64,000 bases of DNA from Conyzicola lurida (GTDB lineage Bacteria > Actinomycetota > Actinomycetes > Actinomycetales > Microbacteriaceae): positions 1,984,001-2,048,000 of the forward strand of contig NZ_JACHMJ010000001.1 of the NCBI RefSeq assembly GCF_014204935.1, read 5' to 3'. A program made the translations under genes and the position numbers. Below are positions 19,644 to 28,151 of the stretch, piece after piece. Below the pieces are notes generated by a model. That model ran no database searches. It saw only the letters and a list, made by a program, of their open reading frames with translations, and was not told where the DNA came from. Position 1 is the stretch's first letter. Each line of letters begins with the position of its first letter.

Positions 19644-21061
19644 GAGTCGAACCCCAGGCCGGCGGCATCCAGTGTCTTGAGCAAGAGGTTTCTCTTTCCC
19701 TCGTTGTGGTCGGCGCGGTCCATCGACCACCGGGTCGCCTGCACGCCGAGGTAGGCGGCGGGTTCGGGCGGGAAGGGCGGCGGCACCGATCTCACCATCT
19801 GCAGCGCGGTGCGCTCGGTGTCGAGGCCGCCGAGGTGGTCCAGCATCACGTTGGCGGCGAAGCGGGTGGCGGCGACGCCGAGGCCGGTGAACCCCGCGGC
19901 ATAGGAGATGCGTCCGCGGCTGGCCCGGCCGAAGAAGGCGTTGAACCGGGTCGAGGTGTCGATGACCCCGCCCCAGCGGTGGCTGAAGCGCACGCCCTCG
20001 AGCTGCGGGAAGGTCGCGAAGAAGTGCGCGGCCAGGGTGGCGAAGCTCTGCGGGCGGTCGTCGTACTCGGGCCGGATGTGTCCGCCGTAGTGGTAGACCG
20101 CGTCGTAGCCGCCCCAAAGGATGCGGTTGTCGGCGGTGAGCCGGTAGTAGTGGAACTGGTTGGCGAGGTCGGAGAGGCCCTGGCGGTTCTGCCAGCCGAT
20201 GCTGGCGATCTGCGCGTCGGTCAGCGGTTCGGTCATCAGCACGTAGTCGTAGACCGGCACGGTGTGCAGCCGGTAGCGGCCGAGGAGCGACGGGAAGGCG
20301 TTGGTGGCGAGGGCGACGCGCGCGGCCGCGGCGGTGCCCTGCTTCGTCTCGACCACGACAGCGCCCGCCGTCGACCGCGTGTCGAGGCCGCGCACGGCGG
20401 AGCGCTCGAAGATCTCGACTCCCGCCTCCGCGCAGGCCACGGCGAGCGCCGCGACCAGCTTGCCCGGGTCGAGGACCGCGGTGGTGCGGGTGCTCCAGAG
20501 TCCGGCGAGGTAGGTGGGCGAGTCCACCTCGGCGCGCACGGCCGCCTCGTCGAAGAACAACTCGGTGTCGCCGTCGGCAGCGTCGCGCAGCCCGGCGACC
20601 TGATACGGCTCGACGGCGACCGAGAGGGTCCCGGTGCGTTCGAAGTCGACGTCCCAGCCGCCCGCGGCGACGGTGGCCTCGATCTCGTCGAGGTTCTCCA
20701 GACCGAGCCGGTTCAGCTGGTCGAGCTCGCGCGGCCAGCGCTTCTCGCCGTTCGCCTCCCCGTGTGTGAGGCTCGCCTCGCAGAAACCGCCGTTGCGTCC
20801 GGATGCCGCCCAGCCGACGGTCCGCCCTTCGAGCACCGCCACCCGGGCCGACGGGTCGCGGTGCTTGGCGAGCAGAGCCGTCCACAACCCCGTGTACCCG
20901 CCGCCCACGACGACCAGGTCGAAGCGTTCCGATCCGGCGAACACCGGCCAGGTCGGCACATCGAGGCCGTCGAGCCAGTACGACCCGAGCGTGCTCCCGC
21001 CGAGCGATGCGGCGACGAGCGCGGGGTTGACGTGCGAGCGATCGAACACGGTCTCGGGCAT
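19640..21061 (-). CDS. FAD-dependent amine/amino-acid oxidoreductase (DAO family, PuuB-like)
   Basis: 473 residues. The dinucleotide-binding motif VVVGGGYTGLWTALLAKHRDP (about residue 50, GxGxxG-like), then VLEGRTVGWAASGRNGGF, is the DAO-fold signature found in gamma-glutamylputrescine oxidase. The C-terminal FTGLGVAATRFAANVMLDHLGG binds FAD. It should oxidise an amine or amino acid using oxygen. The ATG at 21061 has TAGTGT six bases upstream. The putrescine link comes from family resemblance only; no puuA, puuC or puuD gene lies nearby. Confidence 0.9.
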   Translation of the reverse strand: MPETVFDRSHVNPALVAASLGGSTLGSYWLDGLDVPTWPVFAGSERFDLVVVGGGYTGLWTALLAKHRDPSARVAVLEGRTVGWAASGRNGGFCEASLTHGEANGEKRWPRELDQLNRLGLENLDEIEATVAAGGWDVDFERTGTLSVAVEPYQVAGLRDAADGDTELFFDEAAVRAEVDSPTYLAGLWSTRTTAVLDPGKLVAALAVACAEAGVEIFERSAVRGLDTRSTAGAVVVETKQGTAAAARVALATNAFPSLLGRYRLHTVPVYDYVLMTEPLTDAQIASIGWQNRQGLSDLANQFHYYRLTADNRILWGGYDAVYHYGGHIRPEYDDRPQSFATLAAHFFATFPQLEGVRFSHRWGGVIDTSTRFNAFFGRASRGRISYAAGFTGLGVAATRFAANVMLDHLGGLDTERTALQMVRSVPPPFPPEPAAYLGVQATRWSMDRADHNEGKRNLLLKTLDAAGLGFDS

Positions 21062-21067
21062 GGCTCA

Positions 21068-21073
21068 ACACTA
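21068..21073 (-). promoter_or_regulatory. -10 box of a leaderless promoter for the FAD oxidoreductase/cupin operon
   Basis: TAGTGT on the minus strand ends six bases before the ATG at 21061. Confidence 0.5.
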
Positions 21074-21162
21074 GGGCCGGGCGGGCCCCAAATGACTCTG
21101 GTCATTCGGCGGATCAGGGAGGAAACTGGGCATCACGATCTCACTCTCTGTGGAGGCATCAC

Positions 21163-21846
21163 ATGCCCAAGTATTCGACCCAGATACCCGAGTTTCTGCC
21201 CGTGCTGTCCGTCGGCCGGCATCGCACGCCCAAGCGTGGCGCGTGTTTTATGGAGTACGCCTCCCACCTCGCCGGCGAGCGCTGGAGCGACCACCCCTCC
21301 TGCACGCATCCGGCCATCGCGGCGCTCGCCCGGGCGGTGAACGACTGCACGTCCGACGCGAAGCGCGGCGAGCTCGTGCCGTACATCCCGTCGGTGATCG
21401 GACTCACCGGGCCCGACGAGCGGGTGCGGCTCATCGTGGGCGTGCGCGCGTCGGCGGCGGCGCTGCCGGTGGCGAGCGAATCGCGGCAGCGGGCCATCTC
21501 GGTGGGACTCGCCCACTGCGAGGCGCTGCTCGAGAAGCGGACCGACGCGATGGCCCTGCAGCTGCTCGACGTCGTGCAGGGCGCGTTCCGGCAGGCTCCC
21601 GCCGCGGAGGCCTGGGCGCGGTCGTTCCTCGTCTCGGTCGGTACCTCCACCACCCGGCTCGACGCGTGGACGGTCGACAAGATCGTCGCGCTCTCGATCA
21701 TCGGGCTTGCCGAGGCATGCATCCCCGACTCCGACGACCGGTTGCGCCGGCTGCTGGTGTCGGTGATCGACGACTGCACGACGGACGCGGCCGCCCGCGA
21801 CCGGGTGGTCGTCCCGGCTACCCGGCGCGAGAGGGCGCGCGTCTGA
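21163..21846 (+). CDS. Conserved-type hypothetical protein with an internal DCTxDA repeat
   Basis: 227 residues, soluble, no signal peptide or membrane segment. I do not recognise a family. The segment ARAVNDCTSDAKRGELVP (about residues 60-77) is echoed near the C-terminus by VSVIDDCTTDAAARDRVVVP, a shared V-[ND]-D-C-T-x-D-A-x-R-x5-V-P pattern that suggests an internal duplication. The N-terminus MPKYSTQIPEFLPVL is followed by a hydrophilic MEYASHLAGERWSDHP block that might be the conserved start in relatives. GGAGG at 21151-21155 precedes the ATG. It converges with the DsbA-like gene. Confidence 0.75.
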   Translation: MPKYSTQIPEFLPVLSVGRHRTPKRGACFMEYASHLAGERWSDHPSCTHPAIAALARAVNDCTSDAKRGELVPYIPSVIGLTGPDERVRLIVGVRASAAALPVASESRQRAISVGLAHCEALLEKRTDAMALQLLDVVQGAFRQAPAAEAWARSFLVSVGTSTTRLDAWTVDKIVALSIIGLAEACIPDSDDRLRRLLVSVIDDCTTDAAARDRVVVPATRRERARV

Positions 21847-21850
21847 GCGT

Positions 21851-21904
21851 CAGTCGAAGACCGGCGACCAGTCGATAATCGGCGATCAGCCGAAAATCGG
21901 GCCG
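21851..21904. repeat. Three tandem 18-bp imperfect repeats across a stop codon
   Basis: Units at 21851-21868, 21869-21886 and 21887-21904 all follow CAG(T/C)CGAnrAyCGGCGAy with few differences. The third copy lies inside the 3' end of the minus-strand DsbA-like gene and the stop codon (21886-21888) spans the junction of copies two and three. The unit is a multiple of three, so copy changes would keep frame. Confidence 0.7.
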
Positions 21905-22503
21905 CGGGTGCGCGACCGCTTGATCTCGAAGAACCCGTCGTACGCGGCGACGGCGACGACGCCGTCCCAGAGCGTGGCGGCCTGCTCGCCCGTGGGTGCC
22001 GGCGAGATCACCGGGCCGAAGAACGCGACACCGTTCACGGCGATCACCGGGGTCCCGACATCCTGACCCACCCGGGAGATGCCGTCGAAGTGGCTCGCCC
22101 GCATAGGCTCGTCGTACTCGTCGCTCTCGGAGTAGGCGGCGAGTCCGGCGGGCAGTCCGACCTCGGCGAGGGCCTCCGCGATCACGGTGTCGACGTCGGT
22201 GCGGGCACCCGGGTGAATGCGGGTGCCGAGGGCGTCGTAGATCGGCTTGACCTGCTCCGGCCCGTGCAGCTCGGAGACGGCGGCGACCAGCCGGGTGTAG
22301 CGCAGAGCGCGTGGGAAGAAGGCGCGGTAGTCCTCGCTGACGTCCTTGTCCTCGTTGAGCACGGCGAGGCTCATGATGTGCCAGGTCACGTCGAGGTCGC
22401 GCAGGGCCGACACCTCGTCGACCCACCTGCTCGTCATCCAGGCCCACGGGCAGCTCGGGTCGAACCAGAAATCAACGGGGGTGCGTGCGGCTGTATCGGT
22501 CAT
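21886..22503 (-). CDS. DsbA-family oxidoreductase, mycothiol-dependent nitroreductase (Rv2466c) type
   Basis: 205 residues with a thioredoxin fold. The active site is FDPSCPWAWMTSRW (residues about 15-28): a single Cys followed by P-W-A, where Mycobacterium Rv2466c has CPWC, so this would be a monothiol enzyme. The second family block VNGVAFFGPVISPAP includes the cis-Pro region. Rv2466c relatives use mycothiol to reduce nitro compounds or disulfides; for the monothiol branch the reaction is unproven. TAGGCT six bases before the ATG indicates leaderless transcription. The 3' end lies in an 18-bp tandem repeat. Confidence 0.88.
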   Translation of the reverse strand: MTDTAARTPVDFWFDPSCPWAWMTSRWVDEVSALRDLDVTWHIMSLAVLNEDKDVSEDYRAFFPRALRYTRLVAAVSELHGPEQVKPIYDALGTRIHPGARTDVDTVIAEALAEVGLPAGLAAYSESDEYDEPMRASHFDGISRVGQDVGTPVIAVNGVAFFGPVISPAPTGEQAATLWDGVVAVAAYDGFFEIKRSRTRGPIFG

Positions 22504-22509
22504 CCCGCC

Positions 22510-22515
22510 AGCCTA
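22510..22515 (-). promoter_or_regulatory. -10 box of a leaderless promoter
   Basis: TAGGCT on the minus strand ends six bases before the ATG at 22503. It lies in the 150-nt divergent gap shared with pepN. Confidence 0.55.
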
Positions 22516-22653
22516 GGGTCAGTCGTGGGTGCCCGCCTCGCACGCGCCCTCGGCGGCGGAGCCCCGCGTACCGACCACACCGCCGCGCGGGAGGCCGCGG
22601 GTAAACTCGGTGGTCGGACACAAGCCGACAACCAACGAAGGAAGGCCCCACCC

Positions 22654-25203
22654 GTGCCAGGAGAGAACCTCACCAGAGTCGAGGCGCAGCAGCGCAAAGC
22701 GACCGTCGATGTGCAGAGCTACACCATCGCCCTCGACCTCACCACGGGAGCGGAAGTGTTCCGCTCGACGACCGAGGTCTCCTTCACCGCCACCGCGGGG
22801 GCGTCCACCTTCATCGACCACCTGTCGCGCGCCGTGCTCTCCGTCACGCTCAACGGCGTCGAGCTCGACCCCGCCGTGGTCAACGACGGCACGCGCATCC
22901 AGCTCGACGGGCTCGCCGAGCGGAACACGCTCGTCGTCGTCTCCGACGCGGAATACACCAACACCGGCGAGGGCCTGCACCGCTTCGTCGACCCCGTCGA
23001 CGGCGAGGTCTACCTCTACTCGCAGTTCGAGGTCCCCGACAGCCGCCGCGTCTTCGCCGTGTTCGAGCAGCCCGACCTCAAGGCGACCTTCCAGTTCACC
23101 GTGACGGCCCCGAGCGCGTGGGCCGTGGTCAGCAACTCCCCCACGCCGACTCCCGAAGAGCTGCCCGCCGCGCCCGGCTCCTCCGTGTGGACCTTCGCGC
23201 CCACCCCCGTGCTGTCGAGCTACGTCACGGCGATCGTCGCCGGGCCCTACGAGGTGACGACGTCGGAGCTGACGAGCAGCGACGGCCGCGTCATCCCTCT
23301 CGGTATCTACGCCCGTAAATCGCTCTTCGAGTACCTCGACGCCGACTACATCTTCGAGAAGACCCGCCAGGGCTTCGCGTACTACGAGGAGAAGTTCGAC
23401 TTCGCCTACCCGTTCGAGAAGTACGACCAGCTGTTCGTGCCCGAGTTCAACGCCGGGGCCATGGAGAACGCCGGGGCCGTGACCTTCACCGAGACGTATG
23501 TGTTCCGCTCGAAGGTGACCGACGCCGTCAAGGAGCGCCGCGTCGTCACGATCCTGCACGAGCTCGCGCACATGTGGTTCGGCGACCTCGTGACGATGAA
23601 GTGGTGGAACGACCTCTGGCTGAACGAGTCGTTCGCCGAGTGGGCGTCGACCATCGCGACCGCCGAGGCCACCGAGTGGACCGAGGCATGGACCACGTTC
23701 CAGGCCATGGAGAAGGGCTGGGCGTACCGTCAGGACCAGCTGCCCTCGACCCACCCGGTCGTCGCCACCATCAACGACCTCGAAGACGTGCTCGTCAACT
23801 TCGACGGCATCACCTACGCCAAGGGCGGATCGGTGCTCAAACAGCTCGTCGCCTGGGTGGGCATCGACGCGTTCTTCGCCGGCGTCGCCGCGTACTTCAA
23901 GAAGAACGCGTACGGCAACACCGAGCTCACCGACCTGCTCAGCGAGCTCGAGGTCACCAGCGGCCGCGACCTCAGTGGTTGGAGCGCGCTCTGGCTCGAG
24001 ACCGCCGGGGTGAACACTCTGCGTCCCGCCGTCGAGACCACGGGAGACGGCACGATCTCGTCGTTCTCGATCCTGCAGACGGCCGCGGCCGACTACCCCA
24101 CGATCCGCCCGCACCGTCTCGCGATCGGCTTCTACAATCTCGACGGCGGCAAGCTCGTACGTACCGACCGGTTCGAGATCGATGTCAATGGCGAGAAGAC
24201 GGATGTCGCGTCCCTCGTGGGCCTCAAGAAGCCCGACCTCCTCCTCATCAACGACGACGACCTCGCCTATGCCAAGGTGCGGCTCGACGAGTCGTCGCTG
24301 GCGGTCGCCATCGAGCACCTCGCCGACATCGAGAACCCGCTCGCCCGCGCCATCGTCTGGGGCTCGGCCTGGGACTCGACCCGCGACGGCGAGACCGCGG
24401 CGAGCGACTACGTGCGTCTCGTGCTCGGCAACATCGCGACCGAGACCGAGTCGACGACGATCCGCACCACGCTCGGCCAGCTGACCACCGCCGCCCGTCT
24501 CTACGTGCAGCCGAGTGCGCGCGCCGAGACGATCACCGCCGTCGGCGACGAGCTGTGGAAGCTGGCGCAGGCCGCCGAAGCCGGGTCGGACGAGCAGTTC
24601 CAGTTCGTGAAGTTCTTCGCGAACATCGCCTCGACGCCCGAGCACGTGGCGACGCTGCAGGGGCTGCGTGACGGATCGGTCACGCTCTCCGAACTGGAGA
24701 TCGACACCGACCTGGCCTGGGAGATCCTCGAGGGTCTCGCGGTCAACGGCGCGGTCGGGACCGCCGAGATCGATGCCGCGCTCGCCGCCGACAACACGTC
24801 GAACGGCCAGCAGGCGGCGGCACGCACCCGTGCCGCGCTGCCGACGGCGGAGGACAAGCGCGCGGCGTTCGACTCCCTCGTGGCGTCGGACGAGCTGCCG
24901 AACGCGATCGTGCGCCAGACCGCGGTCGGATTCCAGCACGTGAACGACCCGTCGGCGCTCGCGCCGCTCGTCGATGCGTACTTCGCCATGATCGCCACCG
25001 CGTGGAAGGACCGCACGCACTCCATCGCGGAAACTCTGGTCGTGGGCCTCTACCCCGCGCCGCTCGCATCGGCCGAGCTGGTCGCCGCGACGCAGGCCTG
25101 GCTCGACGCGAACCCCGACATTCCGGCGCTGCGCCGACTGGTCACGGAGAACCTCGCCGGCGTCGAACGCGCGCTGCTCGTGCAGGAGCGCGACGCACAG
25201 TAG
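22654..25203 (+). CDS. pepN: Aminopeptidase N (M1 family)
   Basis: 849 residues, the normal length for actinobacterial PepN. The exopeptidase motif GAMEN is at FNAGAMENAGAV (about residue 270), followed by zinc motif HELAHMWFGD (HExxH) and the third ligand in LNESFAEW, then the catalytic Tyr region. The C-terminal 400 residues form the alpha-helical ERAP1-like domain. It releases N-terminal amino acids from peptides in the cytosol. The GTG at 22654 is chosen because GAAGGAAGG precedes it and the N-terminus PGENLTRVEAQQR is conserved in PepN; the open frame upstream is a shadow. A UUCG-loop terminator follows. Confidence 0.95.
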   Translation: MPGENLTRVEAQQRKATVDVQSYTIALDLTTGAEVFRSTTEVSFTATAGASTFIDHLSRAVLSVTLNGVELDPAVVNDGTRIQLDGLAERNTLVVVSDAEYTNTGEGLHRFVDPVDGEVYLYSQFEVPDSRRVFAVFEQPDLKATFQFTVTAPSAWAVVSNSPTPTPEELPAAPGSSVWTFAPTPVLSSYVTAIVAGPYEVTTSELTSSDGRVIPLGIYARKSLFEYLDADYIFEKTRQGFAYYEEKFDFAYPFEKYDQLFVPEFNAGAMENAGAVTFTETYVFRSKVTDAVKERRVVTILHELAHMWFGDLVTMKWWNDLWLNESFAEWASTIATAEATEWTEAWTTFQAMEKGWAYRQDQLPSTHPVVATINDLEDVLVNFDGITYAKGGSVLKQLVAWVGIDAFFAGVAAYFKKNAYGNTELTDLLSELEVTSGRDLSGWSALWLETAGVNTLRPAVETTGDGTISSFSILQTAAADYPTIRPHRLAIGFYNLDGGKLVRTDRFEIDVNGEKTDVASLVGLKKPDLLLINDDDLAYAKVRLDESSLAVAIEHLADIENPLARAIVWGSAWDSTRDGETAASDYVRLVLGNIATETESTTIRTTLGQLTTAARLYVQPSARAETITAVGDELWKLAQAAEAGSDEQFQFVKFFANIASTPEHVATLQGLRDGSVTLSELEIDTDLAWEILEGLAVNGAVGTAEIDAALAADNTSNGQQAAARTRAALPTAEDKRAAFDSLVASDELPNAIVRQTAVGFQHVNDPSALAPLVDAYFAMIATAWKDRTHSIAETLVVGLYPAPLASAELVAATQAWLDANPDIPALRRLVTENLAGVERALLVQERDAQ

Positions 25204-25217
25204 TTCGCGTCACCGTC

Positions 25218-25251
25218 ACGGCCCTCGCCTCCTTCGGGAGGCGGGGGCCGT
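25218..25251 (+). terminator. Hairpin terminator after pepN
   Basis: The stem ACGGCCCTCGCCTCC pairs with GGAGGCGGGGGCCGT around a TTCG tetraloop (one mismatch), followed by TTCG. It begins 15 bases after the pepN stop. Confidence 0.85.
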
Positions 25252-25387
25252 TTCGCGTGCGGGCATCGGCCGCGGCATCCATGCCCCTCGCTCGGTCATC
25301 GGCGGCAAAGTGCTCTTCCGCACCTGCGGGAAGCGCAGTTTGCCGCCGACGAGCGCGACTACCGGTCGAAACGGGGCCGGTGAGACC

Positions 25388-26350
25388 TCAGCCGACCGGC
25401 TCGGCCCAGCGCACGGGCACGGGCATGCGCAACTGCTCCGTGGCGAGCGGGGTGCGGCTGCCGATGCGGGCGAGCAGGCGGTCCATCGCGACGTGGCCGA
25501 GTTCGTCGCCGTCCACGTCGATGGCCGGCACGCCGGTGAAGCCGAGGGCGTCGACGACCATGCGCTCGGAGCTCACCGTGATGGCCGGCGCCACGATGCC
25601 CGCGGTGCGCAGGGCAAACATCACGCCGAGGCCGATGGCCGTGGCGTAGGGCACGACGGCGGTCGCCGCGGAGTCGATGACGGCGGCCGCGGCGGTGACG
25701 CCCGCGGCGAAGGTCGCGGGATACGGGCCGAGCACATCGAGGTGCGCACGCCCCTCGGCGGCGGCCGACACGGCGAGCGAGCGCTGGCCGTTCTGCCACG
25801 AGCCATCGGGGCCGCCGATGTAGGCGAGGCGCGTGTGCCCCTCCTCGATGAAGCGGGTGACGAGCGAGCCGAACGCGGTCGCGGTGTCGGCGACGACGGA
25901 GGTGAGGCCGTCGATCTCGCGGTCGACCAGCACGGTGGGCTTGAACGAGGCCGCGGCACGCACGATGTCGTCGCCGCCGCGGGGCGCCGCGACGATGAAC
26001 CCGTCGACCTGGGCGGAGAGCCGCTCGAAAGCGTGCAGTTCGTCGGGCGATGCGAGCGGGTGCACGGCGACGGTCAGCTGCATGCCCGCCTCCTCGGCCC
26101 GGGCCTGGGCGCCGGCGATGATCGGGGTGAAGAAGCTGTTCTCGAGCGTGGGGACGACGAGGGCGACGATGCCGCTGCGGCCGCTCGCGAGTTCGCGGGC
26201 CGCCCGGTTGGGGACGAAGCCGAGTTCGCGGGCCGCGGCGAGCACGCGCTCGGTGGTTTCGGGGGCGACGAGTTCGGGGCGGCTCAGCGCGCGAGAGGCG
26301 GTCGCCTTCGACACCGCGGCTCGGGCGGCAACATCGGCCAGCGTAGACAC
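25388..26350 (-). CDS. LacI-family transcriptional regulator
   Basis: 320 residues. The N-terminal helix-turn-helix STLADVAARAAVSKATASRALS and hinge VPNRAARELASG are classical LacI, followed by a periplasmic-binding-like effector domain (IVALVVPTLENSFF). The GTG start at 26350 has GGGGAG just upstream. It is divergent from the PotABCD-like operon, and a sequence fitting the LacI-family operator consensus sits between them, so it most likely represses that operon and itself. LacI effectors are usually sugars or nucleosides; the adenosine deaminase in the neighbouring operon favours a nucleoside (inference). Confidence 0.95.
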   Translation of the reverse strand: MSTLADVAARAAVSKATASRALSRPELVAPETTERVLAAARELGFVPNRAARELASGRSGIVALVVPTLENSFFTPIIAGAQARAEEAGMQLTVAVHPLASPDELHAFERLSAQVDGFIVAAPRGGDDIVRAAASFKPTVLVDREIDGLTSVVADTATAFGSLVTRFIEEGHTRLAYIGGPDGSWQNGQRSLAVSAAAEGRAHLDVLGPYPATFAAGVTAAAAVIDSAATAVVPYATAIGLGVMFALRTAGIVAPAITVSSERMVVDALGFTGVPAIDVDGDELGHVAMDRLLARIGSRTPLATEQLRMPVPVRWAEPVG

Positions 26351-26468
26351 GAACTCCCCTTCGATACATCCTCACCCTAGGCGCGGGGCCGGTGAGGCCG
26401 GACGCACCCCGCCGAGTCTTGTTACACGTTGTTTACACGGCGACGGCTTTCGACGCCGGATCCGCGTC

Positions 26469-26503
26469 TAGGCTAAATGTAACCGGTTGCACAACCGATT
26501 GCA
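26469..26503 (+). promoter_or_regulatory. Promoter and LacI-type operators for the importer operon
   Basis: TAGGCT (26469-26474) is a good -10. Immediately after it TGTAACCGGTTGCA (26478-26491) fits the LacI-family consensus TGnAAnCGnTTnCA at every fixed base, and a second site at 26490-26503 keeps the AACCGATTGCA right half. Repressor bound here would cover the transcription start. Confidence 0.8.
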
Positions 26504-26535
26504 TCCCCCATCCGTCACGATCACCGGAGGTACAC

Positions 26536-27357
26536 GTGAAATCCCGTACAGCCGCGCTGCTGCTCCTCCCGGGGCTCGTGCTGCTCGTCGCCGGCTTCCT
26601 CGTCCCGTCGTTCGTCATGCTGTTCTCCCCTCCCGGGATCGCTCCGGCCGAGATCTTCGTGCGCTTCGGCGAGATGCTCACCGACCCGTACGACCTGCGC
26701 ATCATCGGCCGCACCGTCGGCATCGCGCTCATCGTCACCGCGATCTGCATCTCCCTCGGCTTCCCCATCGCCTACCTGCTCGCCCGGTCGACGTCCCGCT
26801 GGTCCGGAGTGCTGCTTGCCCTCGCGATCTTCCCGCTGCTGCTCAGCAACGTCGTGCGCACCTTCGGCTGGCTCGTGGTGCTCGGCTCGAACGGCGCGAT
26901 CGGCCAGGCACTCGTCGGGCTCGGCATCGTCGACAAGGCGCCGCAGCTGCTCTACACCGAACTCGCCATCGTGCTCGGCCTCACCCAGCTGTTCCTCCCC
27001 CTCGCGATCATCTCCTGCTACTCCGCCGTCGCCCAGGTCGACCCGGGTCTGGATGACGCGGCGCGAGGCCTCGGCGCCACGAGAACCCGCACCTTCTGGA
27101 CCGTCGTCATCCCGCTCTCACTGCCGGGCATCGTCGTCGCTGCCACGCTCGTCTTCGCCGGGTCCGTCACCGCGTATACGACGCCGTACCTCCTCGGCGG
27201 CTCCGGCCAGCGGATGCTCTCGACCCAGCTCTTCTCCTACTCGAGCGTCACGATCGACTGGGCCTCGGCGTCCGCCACCGCTCTGATCATGACGATCCTC
27301 GTCTTCCTGGTCTCCGGACTCTCGTCCCTCGTCGCCCGTAGAGGAGCAACCTCGTGA
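26536..27357 (+). CDS. ABC transporter permease, PotB-like
   Basis: 273 residues. Six hydrophobic segments are visible beginning with TAALLLLPGLVLLVAGFLVP, and the EAA loop DAARGLGATRTRTFWTVVIPLSLPG is intact. The frame is open upstream, but the GTG at 26536 is chosen because GGAGG sits five bases before it and it lies downstream of the promoter and operator. It belongs to the spermidine/putrescine-type importer class whose known substrates include polyamines and other small solutes. It overlaps the next permease gene by 4 nt (GTGA). Confidence 0.92.
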   Translation: MKSRTAALLLLPGLVLLVAGFLVPSFVMLFSPPGIAPAEIFVRFGEMLTDPYDLRIIGRTVGIALIVTAICISLGFPIAYLLARSTSRWSGVLLALAIFPLLLSNVVRTFGWLVVLGSNGAIGQALVGLGIVDKAPQLLYTELAIVLGLTQLFLPLAIISCYSAVAQVDPGLDDAARGLGATRTRTFWTVVIPLSLPGIVVAATLVFAGSVTAYTTPYLLGGSGQRMLSTQLFSYSSVTIDWASASATALIMTILVFLVSGLSSLVARRGATS

Positions 27358-28151
27358 AGGTCCGTCGCCCGGTAGCGAGCGCGCTCGCGGTCGCCGGCTA
27401 CATCGTGATGATCGTGCCGATCATGTTCGTGGTCGCCACCGCGTTCACCGGCGGAGAAACCCTGCGCTTCCCGCCCGAGGGCGTCTCGCTCCGCTGGTTC
27501 GAAGCCGCGCTCTCCTACGAACCGTTCATCGGCGCGCTCGTCTCGAGCCTCCAGCTCGCGGTGCTCGCCACCGTGCTCGCGCTCCTCGTCGGCGTGCCCG
27601 TCACGCTCGCGATCTACCGCGGCAGAATCCCCGGCAAGGGCTTGGTCGAGGGCCTGTTCCTCTCGCCGCTCATCGTGCCCGAACTCGTCGTCGGCCTCGC
27701 GCTCTACCAGCAGCTCATGATCGGTCTGAAGCTCGACAACTTCGAGACACTGCTGATCGGCCACACCGTGCTGATGCTCCCCTACGCCGTGCGCGTCACC
27801 GGGGCATCGCTCGCCCTCGCCGACCCGGCGCTCGAGGAGGCAGCCCGCGGTCTCGGCGCCTCGCCGCTGCGCACCTTCTTCACCATCACGCTCCCGCTGC
27901 TGCGTCCCGGCATCTTCTCGGCCGGCCTGCTCAGCTTCGTGACCTCGTTCAACAACGTGCCGCTGTCGCTCCTGCTGCAGAGCAGGGACTTCCGCACCCT
28001 TCCCGTCACGATGCTCGACTACGTGCAGCAGAGCTACGACCCCATGGTCGCGGCCATGGCCACGCTCATCCTCGCCGCCACCATCGTCATCGCCGTCATC
28101 GCCGAACGCACCGTCGGCTTCGCCAAAATCTTCGGAGGAATCAACCGATGA
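27354..28151 (+). CDS. ABC transporter permease, PotC-like
   Basis: 265 residues with six membrane segments starting at ALAVAGYIVMIVPIMFVVATAF and the EAA loop EAARGLGASPLRTFFTITLPLLRPG. It starts with GTG overlapping the preceding stop and ends in an ATGA overlap with the ATPase gene, so three genes are translationally coupled. It would form a heterodimeric channel with the 26536-27357 permease. Confidence 0.93.
   Translation: MKVRRPVASALAVAGYIVMIVPIMFVVATAFTGGETLRFPPEGVSLRWFEAALSYEPFIGALVSSLQLAVLATVLALLVGVPVTLAIYRGRIPGKGLVEGLFLSPLIVPELVVGLALYQQLMIGLKLDNFETLLIGHTVLMLPYAVRVTGASLALADPALEEAARGLGASPLRTFFTITLPLLRPGIFSAGLLSFVTSFNNVPLSLLLQSRDFRTLPVTMLDYVQQSYDPMVAAMATLILAATIVIAVIAERTVGFAKIFGGINR

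Noticed and set aside
22519-25020. 833-residue minus-strand frame opposite pepN
   Set aside because: Antisense shadow of pepN; the sense protein has all M1 motifs.
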